The notes under the pieces were generated by a model. The model was not told where the DNA came from, made no database searches, and worked only from the letters and a program-made list of their open reading frames with translations. From positions 1-7,383 of the forward strand of contig JAPCJM010000009.1 in assembly GCA_027886945.1 (NCBI GenBank): a stretch of DNA of 7,383 nucleotides, given 5' to 3'. Made by a program: the position numbers and the translations under genes. The DNA comes from Nitrososphaerota archaeon (lineage in GTDB: Archaea > Thermoproteota > Nitrososphaeria > Nitrososphaerales > UBA183). This document shows, one piece after another, positions 1 through 4,744 of this stretch (the first letter of the stretch is position 1; each line of letters starts with the position of its first letter).

Positions 1-49
1 CCGAGAAAGTGTGGGCCGTACTCTCAATGCCCAGAACGTAGCCTCTCAT
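1..49 (-). CDS. kae1: Kae1/TsaD N-terminus (tRNA N6-threonylcarbamoyladenosine synthase subunit), partial
   Basis: Only the first 16 codons are in the window; the gene runs off the left edge. Reading leftward from the ATG at 49-47 gives MRGYVLGIESTAHTFS. The GIESTAHTF string is the hallmark N-terminal strand and first nucleotide-binding loop of the archaeal/eukaryotic Kae1 (OSGEP) branch of the TsaD family, an ASKHA-fold ATP-binding protein. Kae1 is the catalytic subunit of the KEOPS complex in the cytoplasm. It transfers the threonylcarbamoyl group to A37 of ANN-decoding tRNAs. The start lies 6 bases after the stop of the upstream unknown gene (56-577), so the two are probably co-transcribed. 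I see no clear Shine-Dalgarno sequence. The short fragment is distinctive, but the rest of the protein, including any fused Bud32 kinase domain, cannot be seen. Confidence 0.85.
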   Translation of the reverse strand, partial: MRGYVLGIESTAHTFS

Positions 50-55
50 TGCAAG

Positions 56-577
56 CTACATCTTTCGGGTCTGCCGATAGAGGTCCCCCAGGAGGTTGAT
101 GTAGGGCTTGACCTCGACGAGGAAGTCGTCGAACTTTCCCCGCTCAAAGGAATCGACGTGTTTGCGCCCGTCCACCACGATCTTAGCTGCCAGGACAATT
201 CCGCCGCTACGTTCCGGCTTCGCCTTGAGCTTAGGGAAATGGATCAGTGCCCCGTAGCCCACCTTTCTCTTTCCTTTGGTGAAGACGACGTTATAGTACA
301 TGCTCAGGGTCTTGGTGAACTGCGCCAGCTGCTTCTTTCTGCTTTCGCTCCGCTTGACGTTGTCAAAGTCGGATGCCGCAAGCGAGTCGATCATCTCTTT
401 CAGAAGCTTCATTTCGCCCACTCTGTTCGTGTACCCCGCGTATTCGATGGGCATCTGGTAGACGCTGTTCATCACCGAATCCCAGTCGTCGATGACTGCG
501 AAGGTATCTGTGTCGAGATTCATCTCTCTCTTCAATTCGTCGGAGAGAATATCCTCGACGGTAAGCTTCCTTGGCAC
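56..577 (-). CDS. Conserved-looking protein of unknown function upstream of kae1
   Basis: I do not recognise this 173-residue protein. It is soluble and charged, has no cysteine, and shows no signal peptide or membrane segment. The N-terminal half (about residues 5-95) looks helical and acidic, with a Trp/Tyr-containing stretch near 30-50 (DDWDSVMNSVYQMPIEYAGY) and a Lys/Arg-rich patch at 75-83. The second half looks like alternating strands (FTKGKRKVGYGALIHFPKLK near 99-118; GGIVLAAKIVVDGRK near 125-139) and ends in a helix. The GTG at 577 is chosen because MPRKLTVEDIL is a natural N-terminus, the frame upstream has no ATG, GTG or TTG before its stop, and a TATA-like box lies about 27 bases upstream. 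The gene ends 6 bases before kae1, which suggests a role near tRNA modification or a housekeeping operon; that is inference from position only. Base composition is like its neighbours. I am confident it is a gene because an upstream promoter and a downstream partner fit it; its function is open. Confidence 0.75.
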   Translation of the reverse strand: MPRKLTVEDILSDELKREMNLDTDTFAVIDDWDSVMNSVYQMPIEYAGYTNRVGEMKLLKEMIDSLAASDFDNVKRSESRKKQLAQFTKTLSMYYNVVFTKGKRKVGYGALIHFPKLKAKPERSGGIVLAAKIVVDGRKHVDSFERGKFDDFLVEVKPYINLLGDLYRQTRKM

Positions 578-597
578 CTTGGGGCCGTGTATGCCCC

Positions 598-632
598 ACG
601 TAATTATTGTTAACTAATATCACATATTTTCG
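598..632. promoter_or_regulatory. Divergent AT-rich promoter region with two TATA-like boxes
   Basis: This 35-base stretch is far richer in A and T than its surroundings and separates two divergent genes. For the minus-strand gene, an AATAATTA-like box (plus positions 601-608) is centred about 27 bases before its GTG at 577. For the plus-strand gene, CATATTTT (623-630) is centred about 25 bases before its TTG at 651. Archaeal TATA boxes usually sit about 26 bases ahead of the transcription start, so both messages would begin at or within a base or two of the start codon, that is, be leaderless. Neither start has a Shine-Dalgarno sequence. The spacing is seen directly; promoter activity is inferred. 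Confidence 0.5.
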
Positions 633-650
633 AGGCTAAGGCGGCGCACT

Positions 651-1082
651 TTGAAAGGCCCTATCCAGTCCGTCGAAATAACCTACCTGATCCATGCCAC
701 CGAGGACCAGCAAAAGGTGGAAGCGTCGATCGCCAAGGTGCTCGCAATCGAAGCTCAGCCCGTCGTCGAGCGGCTTGAAGGTCACTTCGGCAACGAGATA
801 TTGAGCGTGAGGCTTCATCTTGTCGGGGAGGAAGCCAATTTGACCTTCCAACTCGTCGTAGCGCGGCTCCCGAAAGACCTCAAGGCCGGACTGCTTGCGA
901 ACCTTGAGGCGTTCCTTGACGAACATTCCGCTTTTTTTCTCAGGCTTGACAAGCAGCAACTGGTGGCTGGAACCTTGGCTCTTGGGTCGGGTGACTCCGT
1001 CAGGTTGAAGGTGAAGCCGAGGCTGTTCCTCCTAAAGGGAGGAGCGGCCGAGTTCTATGCGCGGCTGATCGGGGGGTCTTAG
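651..1082 (+). CDS. COG1325-type RNA-binding protein (predicted exosome-associated, PF01877)
   Basis: This 143-residue protein matches the archaeal RNA-binding family COG1325/PF01877 in length and in its ordered motifs. HATED is at residues 15-19, the near-invariant EGHFGN at 43-48, and LRLDKQ at 97-102, followed by a hydrophobic strand with GDSVRLKVKP near 114-123. The family has an RNA-binding fold related to ribosomal protein L5. It has been linked to the archaeal exosome and RNase P through conserved gene order; its biochemical role is not settled. The start is the TTG at 651: the conserved region begins within ten residues of it, and no ATG or GTG is available in frame before that region. 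A TATA-like box about 25 bases upstream suggests a leaderless message. The stop is one base before the ATG of the next gene, so the two should be co-transcribed and probably translationally coupled. Here the family sits ahead of a Pop5-like protein, as in the archaeal exosome/RNase P gene string. Confidence 0.88.
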   Translation: MKGPIQSVEITYLIHATEDQQKVEASIAKVLAIEAQPVVERLEGHFGNEILSVRLHLVGEEANLTFQLVVARLPKDLKAGLLANLEAFLDEHSAFFLRLDKQQLVAGTLALGSGDSVRLKVKPRLFLLKGGAAEFYARLIGGS

Positions 1083-1083
1083 T

Positions 1084-1380
1084 ATGGCAAAGAGATATGT
1101 TCTGCTTCTGGCAGACGGAGAACTCTCATCGGAGGAGATGAAGGAAATCGGTGGAATTTTGGAAGGGAGGTACGGAAAAGTGAAGATGATTCCGCTGAAG
1201 GAGAACTCAAAGGCGGTCGTCGTCAAGGCCGATAATGGAATCGCGACGATGCTGAAGGAACCCGGGTGGGCTTTGGTTATTGGAGGAAAGAGGGTTCGAC
1301 CTGCGTTGACGTCGGGGGCCATAGTTAACCTCAAAAGGCGTGCATCGGTGGCGGCCGTCAATGGTCAAGTACCTGAGTGA
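1084..1380 (+). CDS. Putative Rpp14/Pop5-like protein (possible RNase P protein component 2)
   Basis: This small protein of 98 residues has the general outline of archaeal Pop5: a KRYVLL start like the first strand (residues 3-8), a short helix after ELSSEEM, a strand with KAVVVKAD near 43-50 where Pop5 has its IVR strand, a helix, and a closing TSGAIVNLKRR (76-86) resembling the family's VSGT(I/L)+basic end. Pop5 is a protein subunit of RNase P, which trims the 5' leader of precursor tRNA. Gene order supports the call: in many archaea Pop5 follows the COG1325 gene directly, as here (one-base gap). Against it, the protein is shorter than usual, the loop between the first helix and second strand is reduced, and SGAI replaces SGTI. 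It could instead be another small RNA-binding alpha/beta protein. Its last 20 bases overlap the next gene, so the C-terminal tail (87-98) is probably under little constraint. Confidence 0.55.
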   Translation: MAKRYVLLLADGELSSEEMKEIGGILEGRYGKVKMIPLKENSKAVVVKADNGIATMLKEPGWALVIGGKRVRPALTSGAIVNLKRRASVAAVNGQVPE

Positions 1381-1738
1381 TGAGTACTTCTCGCTGGTCC
1401 AGTCGGCATTATCACAGGACCCTAAGTGGTCCGAGAGCACGAAGACTTTGAAGACGAGCATCGCTTTCAATGTCACGGACATCGGGCAGAATTACATGCT
1501 TGGAGTGGAGAACGGCACGACCACGCTCCAGAAAGTCGCCCCTGGAACCCCGGCAGAGTTCTCCCTCGACGGGAACTACGAATCCTGGTGCAAGGTAGCG
1601 AAGGGAGAAGTAGACATCCAGTCTGCAGTCCTCAAGGGGCAACTCAGATTCAAGGGATCTCTGACAAAGGTCTTGATGTACAGAGACAGGTTCATCAGGG
1701 TGGCCGAAATCATGAGGGAAGTCCCGAAGGAATTCTAG
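1361..1738 (+). CDS. Stand-alone SCP2 sterol-carrier domain protein
   Basis: The protein of 125 residues is essentially one SCP2 domain. It has an N-terminal helix (YLSDEYFSLVQSALSQD), a beta sheet with NYMLGVENGTTTLQKV, then AEFSLDGNYESWCKVAKGEVDIQSAVLKGQ and the closing LRFKGSLTKVLMYRDRFIRVAE. The GxxDIQxAVLKGxLRFKG pattern is the typical end of the domain. SCP2 domains form a hydrophobic tunnel that binds acyl chains, acyl-CoAs or sterol-like lipids, probably in the cytoplasm here. The ATG at 1361 is preferred to a GTG at 1340 because GGTGG at 1347-1351 gives a Shine-Dalgarno-like site at good spacing and MVKYLSDEYF fits the domain start. It overlaps the end of the Pop5-like gene by 20 bases, so it is probably translated from the same message. 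It converges on the DUF35 gene, sharing the palindrome CTAG as both stop codons. The neighbouring SCP2-type thiolase makes a role in acyl-CoA handling the likely one. Confidence 0.82.
   Translation: MVKYLSDEYFSLVQSALSQDPKWSESTKTLKTSIAFNVTDIGQNYMLGVENGTTTLQKVAPGTPAEFSLDGNYESWCKVAKGEVDIQSAVLKGQLRFKGSLTKVLMYRDRFIRVAEIMREVPKEF
1735..1738. other. Shared CTAG palindrome forming both convergent stop codons
   Basis: The SCP2 gene ends in TAG at 1736-1738. The DUF35 gene, read on the other strand, ends in TAG over 1737-1735. The four-base palindrome CTAG therefore supplies both stops, and the two coding regions overlap tail to tail with no intergenic DNA. Any transcription terminator for either operon must lie inside the opposite gene. 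AAAAA at 1745-1749, read on the minus strand as a T run, is the only visible candidate for the minus-strand operon. Confidence 0.9.
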
Positions 1739-2166
1739 ACAGACAAAAAGACGTAGTAGGGGTTTCCTTCCTTGCTCGTTCTTGCCTCGACCCTGAGCTT
1801 CATTCCCGGCTTCGGATTTTTCGGATCCACCCCTTCGAGCCAAGCTAGGACCTTTAGACCTCCCGGGAACTCGCCAATTGCGATAATGTAGGGCTGTTCG
1901 GTTGCGAAACTGGCCGGCGTGACCTGGACTCGGGTGAAAGTCAAGAGAGTAGCTTCGCGCCCGACATCGACCCAGACGAACTCATCGTTCATGCACTTCG
2001 GGCAGTCCGCCTGTGGAGGGAAGGAGACTTTGCCGCACTTGGAGCATTTGGTGGTGACGAACTTCCCCTCCCTGAGGGCGTCCCAGAACTCATGGGTCCT
2101 CGAGATCGGTATGTCGAACCTCAACGTGAGGGACCTCCTGGAGTGGAGTACAGGCATCTCGTCCAT
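1735..2166 (-). CDS. DUF35 zinc-ribbon/OB-fold protein, thiolase partner
   Basis: This protein of 143 residues has the standard two-part DUF35 build (Zn-ribbon_12 plus OB_aCoA_assoc). After a helix containing EFWDALREGKF it has a rubredoxin-like zinc ribbon, CSKCG (C41, C44) and CPKC (C55, C58), then an OB-fold from about residue 65 to the end, with TLLTFTRVQVTPASF and PYIIAIGEFPGG. In archaea such proteins are encoded next to thiolases. In the archaeal acetoacetyl-CoA thiolase/HMG-CoA synthase complex the homologue bridges the two enzymes and shares a CoA site. By analogy this one should bind the thiolase encoded just upstream: the two genes are separated by 3 bases (TGA, GCC, ATG), implying coupled translation and fixed stoichiometry. 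No HMG-CoA synthase is in this window, so a substrate-handling or stabilising role in beta-oxidation is more likely; this is inference. All four zinc-binding cysteines are present. A run of Ts in the last codons may help termination. Confidence 0.9.
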   Translation of the reverse strand: MDEMPVLHSRRSLTLRFDIPISRTHEFWDALREGKFVTTKCSKCGKVSFPPQADCPKCMNDEFVWVDVGREATLLTFTRVQVTPASFATEQPYIIAIGEFPGGLKVLAWLEGVDPKNPKPGMKLRVEARTSKEGNPYYVFLSV

Positions 2167-2169
2167 GGC

Positions 2170-3330
2170 TCAGTCCCTCGAGAGTACCGTCACGTAGGCG
2201 TAGTGGCCCGTCCCCCCAACATTGTGGACTAGTCCCAACCCTTTCTTTATCGGAGCCTGGTGCCTCCCCGCTTCGCCCCGGAGCTGCTTCGTGATTTCCA
2301 CTGCCATGGACACCCCCGTGGCTCCTATGGGGTGCCCCTTTGCCTTGAGTCCCCCATCAAGGTTCACCGGTATCTTCCCTCCGAGCTCCGTCTGGCCTTC
2401 TCGGATCATCTTGGGACCCTCCCCCTTCTTGCAGAACCCGAGGTCCTCATAGGCCATCAACTCCGCGATCGTGAAGCAGTCGTGGGCCGTCGCGACATCG
2501 ATATCCTGGGGGGTTACCTTCGCGGCTGAGTATGCCCGCTTTGCGGCTTGAGCGGCGGCTTCCAGCCCCACGTAGTCGCTCCTTCGGCTCAGATTGGCTG
2601 AGTCTGACGAGTACCCTATCCCCTTCACCCAGACAGGAGTGTCGGTAAGTTTCTTCGCCGTTTCTTCAGATGCGAGGATGACCGCCGCGGAGCCGTCGGT
2701 TAGAGGGCAGGCATCGTAGAGCTTCAGAGGCCAAGAAACTACCTGGGAGTTCATCGCCTTTTCGAGAGTTATCTCTTTCTGGAATTGGGCGTTAGGATTC
2801 ATCGCCCCGTAATGGTGGGCCTTGACCGCCACCCTGGACATGTCCTCTTCCGTGGTGCCGTATTTGTTCATGTGAGCTACGGCGTAGAGGGCGTAGTATG
2901 CTGGAAATGTCATGCCATAATTTTCAAACTCCCACATGTACGAGCCGGCCCTCCCGATGAGCTCAACAGACGTCGGGGTGTCCACTTCGCTCATTTTCTC
3001 AACTCCGACGGCCATAGCCACGTCCCCTTCCCCGCTGACGATGCTGTTGTAAGCAGACTTCAGGGCCGCGCTCCCACTGGCGCACGCCGCCTCGACCCTC
3101 ATAGTTCCTACGGAGTCCAGGCCGGCGTATTCGTTGACGATAACAGCGGGGAGAGACTCCTCGGACCAGGTCCCGACGCTCCCCAAAACTACATTCTTGA
3201 TGTCCTTTTTGTCGACGCCGGCATCGTCGACGGCTTGTTTGATTGATTCAAACGCAAGCTCGGCGATATTCACGTCGCTCCTCCTGCCGAACTTTGAGTG
3301 ACCGATGCCTACGATGGCGACCCTGTTCAT
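2170..3330 (-). CDS. SCP2-type thiolase (3-ketoacyl-CoA/acetyl-CoA acyltransferase family)
   Basis: This 386-residue protein has full thiolase length. The nucleophilic cysteine is C83 in VEAACASGSAAL. An AHDCFTIAELMAYEDLGFC block follows at 282-300, and the catalytic histidine is H333 in GGLKAKGHPIGATG. The C-terminus reads LVHNVGGTGHYAYVTVL rather than the CxGGGxG of classic thiolases. HDCF plus a C-terminal HN-GG loop lacking the second cysteine is the pattern of SCP2-thiolases (the thiolase half of animal SCPx), where the HDCF cysteine takes the acid/base role. The family cleaves 3-ketoacyl-CoA to acetyl-CoA plus a shortened acyl-CoA, or runs the reverse condensation. Because DUF35 follows 3 bases later, the two products probably form a complex. 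The gene starts 60 bases after the acyl-CoA dehydrogenase stop on the same strand. The ATG at 3330 gives the typical MNRVAIVGIG N-terminus; no Shine-Dalgarno is obvious. The natural substrate cannot be told from sequence. Confidence 0.92.
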   Translation of the reverse strand: MNRVAIVGIGHSKFGRRSDVNIAELAFESIKQAVDDAGVDKKDIKNVVLGSVGTWSEESLPAVIVNEYAGLDSVGTMRVEAACASGSAALKSAYNSIVSGEGDVAMAVGVEKMSEVDTPTSVELIGRAGSYMWEFENYGMTFPAYYALYAVAHMNKYGTTEEDMSRVAVKAHHYGAMNPNAQFQKEITLEKAMNSQVVSWPLKLYDACPLTDGSAAVILASEETAKKLTDTPVWVKGIGYSSDSANLSRRSDYVGLEAAAQAAKRAYSAAKVTPQDIDVATAHDCFTIAELMAYEDLGFCKKGEGPKMIREGQTELGGKIPVNLDGGLKAKGHPIGATGVSMAVEITKQLRGEAGRHQAPIKKGLGLVHNVGGTGHYAYVTVLSRD

Positions 3331-3390
3331 TTCGCGAAAGCCGGAAGAGGAGTCGGCCCTATTTCAATTTCCCTGAAGATAGAGGTGCGT

Positions 3391-4584
3391 TTAGCCGACT
3401 ACCCCCATCTCCTTGGCCACCTCTTTCATTATGGTGAGGCGCTGAATGTCGTTGGTCCCCTCGTAGGTCTTGATTATCTGAGAATCCCTCAGTATCCTCT
3501 CAACCTGCATGTCGGTCGAGACTCCGGCGGCCCCCATGATGAGCATTGCCATGTGGGCGTTCTTTTCGGCCGCCTCCGTCGCCACTATCTTCGCAATCGA
3601 GGACGCCTTGATGAAATCCTTCCCCTTCTTGGTCAGGGTGGCCGCCCAGTAGGTAAGAAGTCGCGCCGTGTGGACCGCCGCGGTCATTTCGGCTATCTTG
3701 AACTGCACTTGCTGATAGCTAAGGAGATAGTTGTCGAAGGTCTGCCTCTGAGTCGAGTAGTTCAGGGCAGCTTCCAGGGCGGCCTGTGCGAGGCCGGTCC
3801 CCTGGGCGGCGACGCCGACCCTTCCGTGGTCGTAGCACGAGAGGGCAATCCGAACTCCTCTCCCGATCTCCCCGACAATGTTTGTCTCCGGCACCTCGAG
3901 GTTATCCATAACAAGCTCCACCGGCTGGTCCCCTCTGAGCCCTATGACTTCCGTGCGTTGGCCGACGGTCAGGCCCGGCATTCCCTTCTCGGCGATGAAC
4001 GCTGTGACCCCCTGGTGTCTCTTGCTGCCTTCCATGGGACTCGTCCTGGCAAAGATCAGGAAGATGTCCGCCTTGTCCCCGTTGGTGATGAACATCTTCT
4101 TGCCGTTGATGACGTAACTGTCCCCTCTCTTCTGGGCGTTTGTCTTGATGGCAGCGACGTCGGAGCCTGTCCCGGGCTCGGTCATGGCGTGGGCCGCGAG
4201 CTTCTCTCCTTTCGCTATCGGGACCAAGTATTTTCGCTTCTGCTCCTCGTTGCCGAAAAGGAAGATAGGAGTCGATACCAGGTAGGTGGCGCCCACCACG
4301 GCTGAAAAGGCAGCCGAGAACCTTGCAATCTCTTCGGTGGCAAGCACCAGCGAGAGGTCGTCGCCGTTCCCCCCTCCGTACTCCTCGGGGAACGGAATTC
4401 CGAACAGGCCGAGCTCGGCCGCCCTCTTGACCAGTCGCATGTCCATCTGGTTCTCCCTGTCAATCTTCTGGGTAACGGGCGCGACCTCCTTTTCGGCGAA
4501 TTCCCTGACTGCCTTCCTGAAAGCCTCGTGCTCTTCCGAAATTGCGATTTCGTAGTCGAAGGAGGTCGGTGAAAGGGTGCTCAT
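3391..4584 (-). CDS. Acyl-CoA dehydrogenase (FAD-dependent)
   Basis: This 397-residue protein is of normal length for the family and catalyses the first step of beta-oxidation, alpha,beta-dehydrogenation of an acyl-CoA to the trans-2-enoyl-CoA. Electrons normally pass to an electron-transfer flavoprotein, which is not in this window. The N-terminal helical domain covers about 15-125 (ending [16 protein letters not shown]). The first family signature [10 protein letters not shown] is at 133-142, with FITNG at 165-169 completing the flavin site. The C-terminal helical domain includes R280 in the RxxF motif, and the end reads [14 protein letters not shown]375 there is in the position of the catalytic base used by short- and medium-chain acyl-CoA dehydrogenases. 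Chain-length preference cannot be judged. The ATG at 4584 fits the family start. It is the first gene of the minus-strand operon and is divergent from the hydratase/dehydrogenase gene across 160 bases. Confidence 0.95.
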   Translation of the reverse strand: MSTLSPTSFDYEIAISEEHEAFRKAVREFAEKEVAPVTQKIDRENQMDMRLVKRAAELGLFGIPFPEEYGGGNGDDLSLVLATEEIARFSAAFSAVVGATYLVSTPIFLFGNEEQKRKYLVPIAKGEKLAAHAMTEPGTGSDVAAIKTNAQKRGDSYVINGKKMFITNGDKADIFLIFARTSPMEGSKRHQGVTAFIAEKGMPGLTVGQRTEVIGLRGDQPVELVMDNLEVPETNIVGEIGRGVRIALSCYDHGRVGVAAQGTGLAQAALEAALNYSTQRQTFDNYLLSYQQVQFKIAEMTAAVHTARLLTYWAATLTKKGKDFIKASSIAKIVATEAAEKNAHMAMLIMGAAGVSTDMQVERILRDSQIIKTYEGTNDIQRLTIMKEVAKEMGVVG

Positions 4585-4744
4585 TTCATCTCACGTCTCA
4601 TTGGTCCTGTTTCAGGGACGCGAACCGCCATCACATGAAAGCGCCTTTTGAGTGTGAGATAACCTTTCGCCCGGGATATCTTTCATTCCGGCCTCTCCCC
4701 CACAAAGGATTAAGCGACCTCGGGTCGAGGGCGAACAAGAAGCA
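4585..4744. promoter_or_regulatory. Divergent intergenic region between the two beta-oxidation operons
   Basis: These 160 bases separate two head-to-head operons and are the only sizeable non-coding stretch in the window. For the plus-strand gene, GGATTAAG at 4707-4714 is a possible TATA box preceded by an A-rich element. Its centre is about 34 bases before the TTG at 4745, which would leave a leader of only several bases. For the minus-strand gene, the complement of 4656-4664 (GGTTATCTC) is a weaker candidate that would give a leader of about 50 bases. An inverted repeat, ATCTCAC at 4588-4594 and GTGAGAT at 4654-4660, brackets the region just upstream of the acyl-CoA dehydrogenase and could be part of an operator. 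All assignments are by position and composition only. Confidence 0.4.

Noticed and set aside
11..613. Open frame of 200 codons on the plus strand opposite the unknown protein and the kae1 start
   Set aside because: It lies antisense to the gene at 56-577, which has a promoter at the right distance and a downstream partner. The plus-strand translation shows no recognisable motif and also runs across the divergent promoter.
929..937. Run of seven Ts that could be an archaeal terminator
   Set aside because: It lies inside the COG1325 gene, coding part of the AFFLRLDKQ motif that the family conserves, and the downstream genes are closely coupled. A terminator here would cut the operon.
1340..1360. 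Upstream GTG start for the SCP2 gene (adds MHRWRPS)
   Set aside because: The extra residues do not belong to the SCP2 domain, the overlap with the previous gene would grow, and the ATG at 1361 has a plausible ribosome-binding site.
3298..4305. Open frame of 335 codons on the plus strand
   Set aside because: It is antisense to most of the acyl-CoA dehydrogenase and the start of the thiolase, whose family motifs are unmistakable. It is explained by the codon bias of the opposite strand.
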